DNA of 64,000 bases from Candidatus Allofournierella pullicola (GCA_019114225.1 DXFW01000040.1:1-64000), one strand, 5' to 3'; shown: positions 18,603 to 26,132, counted from the first letter of the stretch. Made by a program: numbers and translations. Notes: generated by a model from the sequence alone, not told the origin.

Positions 18603-18745
18603 AGAACGAAGCCTGCGTTGTGACAATCGGTTCCCACAGGTCATTGCAACGCGTTACCCTTTAGGACAACCGTTCGTGCCGCTGTCGAACGCGTCAGCGC
18701 GCGTTCCAAGAGGCTAATTCTCCGCAAAAGAGCGGGAAATGTGCA
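18603..18745. other. Intergenic stretch without recognised content
   Basis: No gene is supported. Short reading frames here overlap the preceding small gene out of frame. The promoter for the second sulfatase follows at 18746. Confidence 0.4.
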
Positions 18746-18774
18746 ATGACAAAAATACGCTTAGATGGTATAAT
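18746..18774 (+). promoter_or_regulatory. Promoter of the sulfatase 2 / anSME / GH2 unit
   Basis: ATGACA, a 17-bp spacer and a perfect TATAAT. The predicted start of transcription is near 18781, at the base of the hairpin described next. Confidence 0.7.
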
Positions 18775-18779
18775 TAAAA

Positions 18780-18811
18780 AAACGCTCCAGATGTGACCTC
18801 TGTGAGCGTTT
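18780..18811 (+). promoter_or_regulatory. Hairpin at the 5' end of the sulfatase 2 transcript
   Basis: AAACGCTC (18780-18787) pairs with 18804-18811, followed by TCTTAG. On the minus strand it has seven Ts after it and could stop antisense transcription. On the plus strand it would be the very first structure of the mRNA, perhaps an RNA stabiliser or attenuator. Confidence 0.45.
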
Positions 18812-18888
18812 CTTAGATTGGCAGCAGCTTTTTGCGCTTCTCAGACAAGAACCTTCTATCAGACACGATCAGAAAGTGAGGGCATACC

Positions 18889-20247
18889 ATGGCTAATAAT
18901 ATCATCTTCTATTTCACCGATCAGCAAAGGTGGGATACATGCGGTTGCTTCGGACAACCCCTGAACATTACACCGAACCTCGATCGCCTGGCCGACAGCG
19001 GTGTGAAATTCCGAAACGCGTTTTCTCCGCAGCCTGTATGCGGCCCTTGCCGTGCGCTGTTCCAGACCGGACGTTATGCCACTGACATCGGTTGTTTCCG
19101 CAATAATATCATGCTACCGCCCAATGTGAAAACCCTGGCCAATTATCTTGAAGAAGCTGGATATGAGACCGCTTATGTGGGAAAATGGCATCTTGCAAGC
19201 GATGGCGATTTTTACGGTAATAATACTGTGGATCACACTACCACTGCTGTTCCTCGTGAGCTTCGTGGCGGTTATACGGGTTTTTGGCGTGCTGCGGACG
19301 TCTTGGAATTCACCTCCCATGGCTACGACGGCTACGTTTTCGACGAAAACAACCAAAGAATAGATTTCAAGGGTTATCGAGCAGACTGCATCAATGATAT
19401 GGCCCTTGAGTTTCTGGACACTTACAATGGGGAGAAGCCGTTCTTTATGACTATCTCCCAGATAGAGCCCCATCATCAGAATGATCGTCAGCACTATGAG
19501 GGCCCAATCGGTTCCAAAGAGCGGTTCAAGAATTTTGTATTGCCTCACGATCTGGAGGTGCTGGGCGGAAACGCCGCCGAGGAGTACCCGGATTATCTGG
19601 GGCAGTGTGCCAGCTTGGATGAGAATCTCGGGCGCCTGGTTTCCAAGCTGAGGGAAAAAGGGCTGTATGACAACACCGTTATCATCTATGCTTCCGATCA
19701 TGGTTCTCATTTCAAAACCCGCAACAAAGACAGCCATCGGAACGGCGGTGACGACTACAAGCGCACCTGCCATGACAGCGCATTGCGTGTACCCCTTGTT
19801 ATCTCCGGTGGCCCCTTCAATGGCGGTCTGGCGGTAGATGAGCTGGTGAGCACAGAGAGTTTGCCAAAGACGATTCTGGCGCTTGCCGGTGTTGATGTCG
19901 GTAGCGCAATGATCGGCGAAAACCTTTTGGACGTGGTGCACAAGTCGAATCCCGAGCGTCCCAACCGGGTATTCGCGCAGATTTCCGAAAGCCGCGTTGG
20001 ACGCTGTGTACGCACTCCCGATTTCCTGTACTCGGTTTACGCGCCTGGCAAGGACGGCGGAGAGGTGCCGGCTTCGAACGTCTATGCCGACGATTTTCTG
20101 TACGACCTCCGCAAGGATCCCTGGCAGCTGGACAACGTTGTTGATTCCCCGGATTACAATGAAGTCAAGCAAGAGCTGCGGCAATACCTGCTGGACTGGA
20201 TTGAGCACGCCGAAGGTTATCGTCCTACCATTCAAGACAACGCTTAA
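18889..20247 (+). CDS. Type I sulfatase (Cys-type), second
   Basis: 452 residues. NIIFYFTDQQRWDTCGCFGQ gives the metal-binding residues. The signature is CGPCR with Cys51 as the formylglycine precursor, then KWHLAS and YASDHG. It differs clearly from the first sulfatase (CSPSR) and so probably attacks another sulfate position. No signal peptide is present, so it should be cytosolic. The gene encoding a sulfatase-maturating enzyme begins 52 bp downstream in the same direction, the classic pairing. The start follows AAAGTGAGGG. The family is certain, but the substrate (for example 6-sulfo-GlcNAc or sulfated galactose) is not readable. Confidence 0.9.
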   Translation: MANNIIFYFTDQQRWDTCGCFGQPLNITPNLDRLADSGVKFRNAFSPQPVCGPCRALFQTGRYATDIGCFRNNIMLPPNVKTLANYLEEAGYETAYVGKWHLASDGDFYGNNTVDHTTTAVPRELRGGYTGFWRAADVLEFTSHGYDGYVFDENNQRIDFKGYRADCINDMALEFLDTYNGEKPFFMTISQIEPHHQNDRQHYEGPIGSKERFKNFVLPHDLEVLGGNAAEEYPDYLGQCASLDENLGRLVSKLREKGLYDNTVIIYASDHGSHFKTRNKDSHRNGGDDYKRTCHDSALRVPLVISGGPFNGGLAVDELVSTESLPKTILALAGVDVGSAMIGENLLDVVHKSNPERPNRVFAQISESRVGRCVRTPDFLYSVYAPGKDGGEVPASNVYADDFLYDLRKDPWQLDNVVDSPDYNEVKQELRQYLLDWIEHAEGYRPTIQDNA

Positions 20248-20299
20248 GGTTGCCTAAGCCAGCGCACAATGAAACCACGAACGCAAAGGATGATAAAGG

Positions 20300-21421
20300 A
20301 TGCCTCCCGTTAATGTGTTGATTAAACCCGCATCGTCGGCCTGCAATATGGCCTGCACTTACTGCTTTTATCGGGATGTCGCTTGTCATCGCCAGGAAAA
20401 TTTCCAGGGAATGTTGTCTCTTGAACTGATGGAAAAAGTAATTGCCGGCGCCATGGAATTTGCCGAAGGCAGTTGCTCTTTCCTGTTCCAAGGTGGAGAG
20501 CCTACCCTGGCTGGGCTTGACTTTTACCGCAGCGTCGTGGCTCTGGTCCAGAAACACTCCAAAACGAACGTGGCTGTCAGCTATGCGATTCAGACCAATG
20601 CGTATCATCTTGACGAAGCATGGTGCGAATTTTTTCGGGACAACAAGTTTCTGGTCGGAGTCTCTTTGGATGGACCTGCGGATCTTCACAATTTGAATCG
20701 GCCAGACCAGACCGGCCGCAACACCTTCAACGATGTCATGCGGTCGATTGAGTTGTTGCGCCTGTTTAAGGTGGATTTTAACATCCTGTGCGTACTTACG
20801 GGAAAGAACGCTCGTTCAGTCGAACGCATTTACCGTTTTTACCGGAAGCATGGTTTCAACCATATTCAGTTTATCCCCTGCCTGGAGCCCCTGGATCAGC
20901 AGCGCGGCACCGAGAAATATCATCTTTCCGTGGATGAGTACGGCACATTTCTTGTCCGTCTGTTCGATTTGTGGTACCGGGATCTGCAAGAAGGATATTA
21001 TACGAGCGTGCGGCATCTGGACAACTGGCTCTCCATCCTTATGGGAGGCCGCCCAGAGTCCTGCGGGATGATGGGGCATTGTTCGATCCAGTTTGTTGTT
21101 GAAGGCGATGGTGGCGTCTATCCATGTGACTTTTATGTTCTGGATGAGTTGCGCCTAGGCACTGTCGGCATTGACCGTTTTGAAAACATGGCACACTCCC
21201 CCATTGCACAAGAATTCCTGCATAGCTCCTTTTCTGTGCCTGAAGAATGCAGGCAGTGCCATTATTACCCCCTTTGCCGGAATGGCTGCCGACGTGATCG
21301 CATGGTATCAAGCACAGGAATTCCTGTACAGACCTACTATTGCCCGGCATTAAAGCATTTCTTCTCCAGCCGTCTGGCCCAATTGCAGCAAGCCGCAGCT
21401 ATCTTGGCACGCTGGTGCTGA
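20300..21421 (+). CDS. Anaerobic sulfatase-maturating enzyme (radical SAM, SPASM)
   Basis: 373 residues. The radical SAM cluster motif CNMACTYC uses Cys15, Cys19 and Cys22. The middle contains the family-typical FLFQGGEPTLAG, VGVSLDGP and QFIPCLEP. The C-terminal SPASM region carries the further cysteines (CGMMGHCS, YPCDFY, CRQCHYYPLCRNGC) that bind two auxiliary clusters. Such enzymes oxidise the active-site Cys of sulfatases to formylglycine in the cytosol without oxygen. Length and motifs fit anSME well. It lies between the second sulfatase and the GH2 gene and should serve both island sulfatases, since both have Cys at the key position. Confidence 0.93.
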   Translation: MPPVNVLIKPASSACNMACTYCFYRDVACHRQENFQGMLSLELMEKVIAGAMEFAEGSCSFLFQGGEPTLAGLDFYRSVVALVQKHSKTNVAVSYAIQTNAYHLDEAWCEFFRDNKFLVGVSLDGPADLHNLNRPDQTGRNTFNDVMRSIELLRLFKVDFNILCVLTGKNARSVERIYRFYRKHGFNHIQFIPCLEPLDQQRGTEKYHLSVDEYGTFLVRLFDLWYRDLQEGYYTSVRHLDNWLSILMGGRPESCGMMGHCSIQFVVEGDGGVYPCDFYVLDELRLGTVGIDRFENMAHSPIAQEFLHSSFSVPEECRQCHYYPLCRNGCRRDRMVSSTGIPVQTYYCPALKHFFSSRLAQLQQAAAILARWC

Positions 21422-21545
21422 TTTGCATAGCTCGATGTAGATCAACTATCCATGGTCAAACACAGCAAATCATGTACTCCTCTGGGCCGATCTGATACAT
21501 TTTTCGTAAGAATTTGCAGCGTACCGGCGAAAGGCGAGGCTTGTT

Positions 21546-21748
21546 ATGACTACTAGACGGTATGATTTCAAAAAACAAGATTTGCAGACGCACGAATGTG
21601 GTGCCACTCTTGAGTATATCAGTTCGACGAAATACAAAGAGGAAGGGAGCGGATTACTGCACACCCATCCATTCACCGAACTATTCTATGTTACCAAGGG
21701 AAAGGGCCAATATAATAGCAGCAGACAATATTTCGGCAGCGATCATCG
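21546..21748 (+). pseudogene. Broken AraC-type cupin fragment
   Basis: The frame beginning MTTRRYDFKKQDLQ contains HTHPFTELFYVTKGKGQ, the sensing-domain motif of AraC regulators. It then loses similarity, while the shifted frame continues IIAADNIS for a few residues and stops. The original frame runs on, unlike any regulator, into the GH2 gene to 21977. The DNA-binding domain is absent. This looks like the start of a second regulator that was frameshifted and deleted up to the GH2 gene. It keeps a possible ribosome binding site (AAAGGCGAGG), so it may still be translated as a short leader. Confidence 0.6.
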
Positions 21749-21769
21749 CTGCCTGACAGGAGGTATCCT

Positions 21770-24595
21770 ATGCGACCCGATCTCCATTGGCTGGAGGATC
21801 CCACCGTCTGGCAAGTTAACAGACTGGATGCTCATTCCGACCACATCTGGTATCATCAAGGCAAAGATTTGCGGCAAAGCCTGGACGGACCTTGGCGCTT
21901 CGCCTGGAGCCCCCGCCCCGCCGACCGTCCTGAGGATTTCTGGCGGGAGGATTACGACCTGGCCGATTTCGGCATGATCCAGGTGCCGGGCCATATTGAA
22001 CTGCAGGGCTATAGCCAGGTGCATTATACCAATACCATCTACCCCTGGGACGGCGTGTCTGAACTTCGCCCGCCCCAGATCGACTGGAATGACAACCCTG
22101 TGGGCAGTTATGTGCGGTATTTCGATTTGGACGAGCCCCTGCGGGGTAAACGGGTCTGCATCTCGTTCCAAGGCGCAGAGCAGGCCATCTATGTGTGGCT
22201 CAACGGCCAGTTCGTGGGCTATGCGGAGGACAGCTTCACCCCCTCCGACTTTGACCTGACTCCCTATGTCCGGGAGCGGGGCAACCGCCTGTGTGTGGAG
22301 GTATACAAGCGCAGCAGTGCCGCCTGGATCGAGGATCAGGACTTTTTCCGATTCTCTGGGCTGTTCCGCTCGGTATATCTGTACGCAAAACCGGCGCTGC
22401 ATCTGGAGGACCTGTGGCTGCGCCCCACGCTGGAGACGGACGGCACTGGTAGCTTGCGGATGCGTCTGAAGCTGAGCACTGTTTGTCCCGGTCTTATGAC
22501 TGATCCCACCCAGTGCCAGGTGCATTGCCGGGTAGACACGCCTCAAGGGCAGCCGCTGTTCAACGGCCCTCTGACCTTAATCTCCGGCGAGGAAGGTGCT
22601 TTGGAGGCCGAACCTCTGGCTCTGGGGCCGGTACAACCTTGGCAATACGGCAATCCTTTCCTGTACCCGGTAGCCTTGACCCTGTTCGATGCGGCCGGGG
22701 TTGAGCAGGAGACAGTGCCCGCACGAACCGGGTTCCGGCGGTTCGGTATCGAGAACGGCATCATGGTGCTGAACGGCGAACGACTCATTCTGAAAGGCGT
22801 CAACCGGCACGAGTGGAGTGCCGAAAAGGGCCGCGCCATCGATGCAGAGGATATGCACCGGGATATGCGAGCAGTGCTGGGCGCGGGCATCAACGCGGTG
22901 CGTACCTCCCATTATCCCAATCAAAGTCTGTGGTATGATCTGTGTGATGAGTCCGGTATCTACCTGATTGACGAGACCAATCTGGAGAGTCACGGCACCT
23001 GGCAGAAACTTTGCGGTACTGACGCGGAGTGGAACGTACCGGGCTGTCTGCCCGAATGGGAAGGCTGTGTGGTGGATCGGGCCCGATCGATGTTCGAGCG
23101 GGACAAAAACCATCCCAGCATTCTCTTCTGGTCCTGTGGCAATGAGAGCTATGCGGGCACCTGTATCCAGGCCATGGCCAACTTCTTCCGCAACTGTGAC
23201 GACAGCCGCCTGGTACACTACGAAGGAGTGTTCCATAACCGGGCGTTCGATGATATCAGCGACGTGGAAAGTCGGATGTACGCCACGCCGGACGAGATCC
23301 GGGAGTATCTGACCGGCCCGAATCCGAATCCCATGCTGTTGTGCGAGTATATGCATGACATGGGCAACTCTCTGGGCGGCATGGAGGAATATATCCGACT
23401 GCAGGAGGAGTTTGCCCAGTACCAGGGCGGCTTTATCTGGGACTTCAAGGACCAGGCCCTTTGGCACACCGATCCTTTGGGCCGGCGAGTGTTGGGCTAC
23501 GGTGGCGATTTCGGCGACCGGCCAACCGATTACAATTTCAGCGCCAATGGCATCCTGTTTGCGGACGGGCGAGAAAAGCCCGCCATTCAAGAGGTGCGCT
23601 ACTGGTATGCAGACGAGGAAACCCGCCGTCGGCAGGATGAGGCCAACGCCCGGGCCCGACAACTGGCAGAGACGGAACTGAACGAGGAGCGTAAGGCCGC
23701 CGCCATGAAGGCGGGGGCGGCCCCCGCGCTGCGCATCGCCCGGGGTGACGGAAACCTGGGCGTGTACGGCAAGGATTTCTCGGTGCTGTTCTCCTACCAG
23801 GAGGGCGGGCCGGTAAGCCTGCGGTACAAAGGGGTGGAATGGATGTTCCGGGCGCCGCGTCCGGCGCTGTGGCGCGCCCCCACCGAGAACGATATCGGCT
23901 GCAGATTCCCCCAGAAGAGCGCCGTCTGGCGTGCGGCCGACCAGTATCTGCGCTGCAGCGGCTGGGAGATCCTGCACGCGGAGGCGGACGCGGCCACCAT
24001 CCGGTACAGGTTCACCCTGCCAGCGGTGCCGCAGGCTACGGCGGAGGTCTGCTATACCGTAAACCGGCTGGGTGAGATCCAGGTGCGTGCAGCTTTCCAC
24101 GGCGCGGCGGGCCTGCCGGAGCTGCCCTGTTTCGGTCTGCGCTTTTCCACCCCGGCCCCGGTGGACCGAGTGGATTGGCTGGGCCTCAGCGGCGAGACCT
24201 ATCCTGACCGGTGCAAGGGCGGAGTGTTCGGGCTGCACAGCGAGGTTCCGGCCCAGGCGGCATACCTGGTGCCGCAGGAGTACGGCTGTCATGTGGATAC
24301 GGTGCGGGCGATGCTGCACCGGCTGACCCCCGGCCTGGCTGACGCGGGTCGGCTGGAATTGGCCATGGAGCATGAGGCGTTCACCTTCTCGGCGGTGCCC
24401 CATACCTCTGGCCAGCTGGAAGAAGCCTGGCATCAAGAGGAATTGCCTCCCTCGGCCCGCACGGTGGTGTCGGTGTACGGCGCCATGCGCGGCGTGGGCG
24501 GCATCAATACCTGGGGCGCGGACGTGCAGCCGCCCTGGCGTGTAAGCGCTGAGGGCGAACATGTGCTGGCTTTCCGCCTTTGCCCTGGACGATAA
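21770..24595 (+). CDS. GH2 beta-galactosidase (LacZ type)
   Basis: 941 residues, somewhat shorter than E. coli LacZ. Domain order is a sugar-binding jelly roll (VHYTNTIYPWDG, FVGYAEDSFTPSDFDLT), immunoglobulin-like domains, a TIM barrel and a C-terminal galactose-mutarotase-like domain. The barrel carries GVNRHEWSAEKGRAI, INAVRTSHYPN, the acid/base Glu459 in SCGNES and the nucleophile Glu526 in LLCEYMHDMGNSLG. It hydrolyses terminal beta-galactosides. No signal peptide is present. The start follows a strong AGGAGG at 21760. It is likely the last gene of the sulfatase 2 unit, although the broken regulator upstream separates it by about 350 bp from the radical SAM gene. Linkage preference is unknown. 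Confidence 0.92.
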   Translation: MRPDLHWLEDPTVWQVNRLDAHSDHIWYHQGKDLRQSLDGPWRFAWSPRPADRPEDFWREDYDLADFGMIQVPGHIELQGYSQVHYTNTIYPWDGVSELRPPQIDWNDNPVGSYVRYFDLDEPLRGKRVCISFQGAEQAIYVWLNGQFVGYAEDSFTPSDFDLTPYVRERGNRLCVEVYKRSSAAWIEDQDFFRFSGLFRSVYLYAKPALHLEDLWLRPTLETDGTGSLRMRLKLSTVCPGLMTDPTQCQVHCRVDTPQGQPLFNGPLTLISGEEGALEAEPLALGPVQPWQYGNPFLYPVALTLFDAAGVEQETVPARTGFRRFGIENGIMVLNGERLILKGVNRHEWSAEKGRAIDAEDMHRDMRAVLGAGINAVRTSHYPNQSLWYDLCDESGIYLIDETNLESHGTWQKLCGTDAEWNVPGCLPEWEGCVVDRARSMFERDKNHPSILFWSCGNESYAGTCIQAMANFFRNCDDSRLVHYEGVFHNRAFDDISDVESRMYATPDEIREYLTGPNPNPMLLCEYMHDMGNSLGGMEEYIRLQEEFAQYQGGFIWDFKDQALWHTDPLGRRVLGYGGDFGDRPTDYNFSANGILFADGREKPAIQEVRYWYADEETRRRQDEANARARQLAETELNEERKAAAMKAGAAPALRIARGDGNLGVYGKDFSVLFSYQEGGPVSLRYKGVEWMFRAPRPALWRAPTENDIGCRFPQKSAVWRAADQYLRCSGWEILHAEADAATIRYRFTLPAVPQATAEVCYTVNRLGEIQVRAAFHGAAGLPELPCFGLRFSTPAPVDRVDWLGLSGETYPDRCKGGVFGLHSEVPAQAAYLVPQEYGCHVDTVRAMLHRLTPGLADAGRLELAMEHEAFTFSAVPHTSGQLEEAWHQEELPPSARTVVSVYGAMRGVGGINTWGADVQPPWRVSAEGEHVLAFRLCPGR

Positions 24596-24599
24596 ATCA

Positions 24600-24650
24600 A
24601 AAGAGCGACGGGACATCCCTTTGAAAGAGGTGTCCCGTCGCTCTTTGCTA
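24600..24650 (+). terminator. Terminator of the GH2 gene
   Basis: A perfect 16-bp stem (24600-24615 with 24631-24646) just after the stop codon. The T-run is short. Confidence 0.7.
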
Positions 24651-24654
24651 AAAT

Positions 24655-24693
24655 GAAAAAAGTGCCGGCGTCTTTCCCGTGAAAGGCGCCGGC
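24655..24693 (-). terminator. Terminator of the sigma-factor gene
   Basis: A 13-bp stem with one G-U pair (24664-24676 with 24681-24693). The minus strand continues with six Ts. Confidence 0.75.
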
Positions 24694-24699
24694 TTTCTG

Positions 24700-25191
24700 T
24701 CATCCTGCCGAGAGCAGGTCTCTCAATGCGGGATCCGACCGCAGATACTTTCTTGCTTTTGCAATCCAAGCCGTGACGTGGTTGACGGGTACCCCCATCA
24801 TTTCGCTTATCTCACGGCAATTATACCCTTTGTTTTTCAGTCTGAGGGCGTGCATTCCCTTGGCCGTCACCCCAGAGGCTTGCTGCTCGGCTTGATTGAG
24901 AACGGCATCTAAGTCAAAACAGCTTATGTCAGGAGACGCCGCAACCACTACTGGCTGCACTATTGTTCCTGAATCCATCAGTGCCTCTCTTGAGGACCGA
25001 ACCGAGGCATATTCCAAAGCCGTGCAGATTTCATTCCAGATAAGGCGATATGCATATGTGGAAAAAACACCGCCTTTGTCCGTTGCGGCAGCCTTGCAAA
25101 GCCCAATACAACCAATCTGATATAAATCGTCGTAAGTAAAGATTCCGACTTGATTCGGATTATGAACCCTGTCATGGATGACTTTGTGCAC
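24700..25191 (-). CDS. Phage/ICE-type sigma-70 family factor
   Basis: At least 163 residues. Region 2 is present (YDDLYQIGCIGLCKAA, FSTYAYRLIWNEI) and a C-terminal region 4 helix-turn-helix (NCREISEMMGVPVNHVTAWIAKARKYL). It belongs to the compact sigma factors found on conjugative elements and prophages of gut Bacillota. The first usable in-frame start is GTG at 25191, but coding-like sequence (ETDSAQQERVSENLKLV) continues about 16 codons upstream with no start codon. The well-placed AAGGAGG-ATG at 25239-25241 is in another frame and stops after 14 codons. A small indel has probably broken the start. Confidence 0.7.
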   Translation of the reverse strand: MHKVIHDRVHNPNQVGIFTYDDLYQIGCIGLCKAAATDKGGVFSTYAYRLIWNEICTALEYASVRSSREALMDSGTIVQPVVVAASPDISCFDLDAVLNQAEQQASGVTAKGMHALRLKNKGYNCREISEMMGVPVNHVTAWIAKARKYLRSDPALRDLLSAG

Positions 25192-25291
25192 CAGCTTCAG
25201 GTTTTCGCTGACCCGTTCCTGCTGCGCGGAGTCAGTTTCATGTGGCAGCCTCCTTATGGCTACACCTCCAGTGTAAAGGAGTCTGTGAAAA

Positions 25292-25364
25292 TGTCGATTG
25301 GTTATTTTCAGTGGACTAAAATTGGTTGTTTTCGATGGACCCGGAGTGGTTCTTTTCGCCGGAC
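25292..25364. repeat. Three 24-bp-spaced repeats, IS21-like end
   Basis: Units of 20 bp start at 25297, 25321 and 25345 and share GGTT-n-TTTTC-nnn-GGAC. A TGTCGATTGG motif at 25292 opens the array. Multiple transposase-binding repeats of this kind occur at the ends of IS21-family elements. No istA or istB gene is in the window, so this would be a solo end. Confidence 0.45.
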
Positions 25365-25423
25365 GCTAACAATCATTCTTCTGATCATAAACTAAAACTC
25401 CTTTTTTCACTGCAAATACCTCC

Positions 25424-25456
25424 AAAAAAATGCGCCCGATAATGCTATCGGGCGCA
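25424..25456 (-). terminator. Terminator inside the right end of the island
   Basis: TGCGCCCGATA (25431-25441) pairs with 25446-25456. Seven Ts follow on the minus strand. No gene is seen between it and rpsI, so it may be a second stop for rpsI transcripts or the end of a lost gene. Confidence 0.6.
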
Positions 25457-25574
25457 TACAAACTATTTTTCTTGCTATCAGACTGTGACAAACCGTGGCA
25501 CATTTGTCCATATGGACCGGAGCCATTCCCAAGCAGTTTTACCTCAGCTTTGGCCTCTGAAACCAGCGATTTTT

Positions 25575-25635
25575 GTAACCCATTCCGTAACCCATTTTCG
25601 TGAAAAAAGGGCTGTTAACCCCTTGTTAACCCATT
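25575..25635. repeat. Right arm-type repeats
   Basis: GTAACCCATT at 25575 and 25587, GTTAACCCCTT at 25614 and GTTAACCCATT at 25625. They match the repeats at 4425-4446 beside the other end and suggest integrase arm sites. Apart from these, the terminators and the IS-like repeat, the 25192-25733 stretch holds nothing recognised. Confidence 0.55.
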
Positions 25636-25677
25636 AAAACCGTTACAAAAGATGCCGAATTTTGCCAAACCCTATCA

Positions 25678-25714
25678 AAAGAAAAACCGCGAAACTGCGT
25701 AGTTCCGCGGTTTT
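25678..25714 (-). terminator. Current rpsI terminator, supplied by the island
   Basis: AAAACCGCG (25683-25691) pairs with 25706-25714, with a partly paired inner stem and TTTTTCTTTT after it on the minus strand. It differs completely from the displaced terminator at 4254-4293. Confidence 0.7.
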
Positions 25715-25733
25715 CTGATGCTTTTGAGAAAGT

Positions 25734-25783
25734 TTAGCGTTTGCTGAACTGGGGTGCACGGCGGGCAGCCTTGAGGCCGTACT
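25734..25783 (-). repeat. attR: rebuilt 3' end of rpsI
   Basis: The partner of 4313-4362. It provides the last 15 codons and a TAA stop of the intact rpsI gene. Confidence 0.9.
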
Positions 25784-26132
25784 TCTTGCGCTCCTTCATA
25801 CGAGGATCGCGGGTCAGGAAGCCAGCCTTCTTCAGAGCAGGACGCAGGTTCTCGTCGTACTGCAGCAGGGCACGGGACAGGCCGTGACGGATGGCGCCAG
25901 CCTGGCCAGCAACGCCGCCGCCGTTCACGCGGACCACGATGTCGAACTTGCCTTCGACCTCGGCCACAGCCAGGGGCTGACGAACGATCAGCTTCAGGGT
26001 CTCCAGGCCAAAGTAATCGTCGATGTCACGATCGTTGATGGTGATCTTGCCGGTGCCGGTGTAGACGCGAACGCGGGCAACGGAATTCTTACGACGACCG
26101 GTGCCGTAGAAATAAGGTTTCGTCTCGTACAT
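25734..26132 (-). CDS. rpsI: Small ribosomal subunit protein S9
   Basis: 132 residues, full length, with the usual [14 protein letters not shown] start, [16 protein letters not shown] and the basic tail RRAPQFSKR that reaches the P-site tRNA. It is a component of the 30S head. It is cotranscribed with rplM (16-bp gap, start after GGAGGCAATAG). Its last 50 bases are one of the two attachment-site copies, so the final codons probably came from the inserted element while the protein sequence was kept. Confidence 0.98.
   Translation of the reverse strand: MYETKPYFYGTGRRKNSVARVRVYTGTGKITINDRDIDDYFGLETLKLIVRQPLAVAEVEGKFDIVVRVNGGGVAGQAGAIRHGLSRALLQYDENLRPALKKAGFLTRDPRMKERKKYGLKAARRAPQFSKR

Larger units (their letters stand above)
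4313..25783. mobile_element. Genomic island integrated in the rpsI 3' end
   Basis: The element is bounded by two 50-bp copies of the rpsI 3' end, both coding [15 protein letters not shown] plus stop on the minus strand but with six base differences. Just inside the left copy is the C-terminal part of a tyrosine recombinase pointing at it. TAACCCATT-type repeats lie next to both ends. A phage/ICE-style sigma factor and a mobile-element-type small protein are also inside. Several segments are visibly more AT-rich than the flanks. This is the usual architecture of an element that inserts site-specifically into a gene end and restores the reading frame with its own copy. The recombinase is truncated and no conjugation or capsid genes remain, so it is probably immobile now. 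The main cargo is a host-glycan degradation locus. Confidence 0.85.

Noticed and set aside
21562-21756. Separate small plus-strand gene in front of GH2
   Set aside because: It is the shifted frame of the broken AraC cupin fragment; the recognisable motif is in the other frame.
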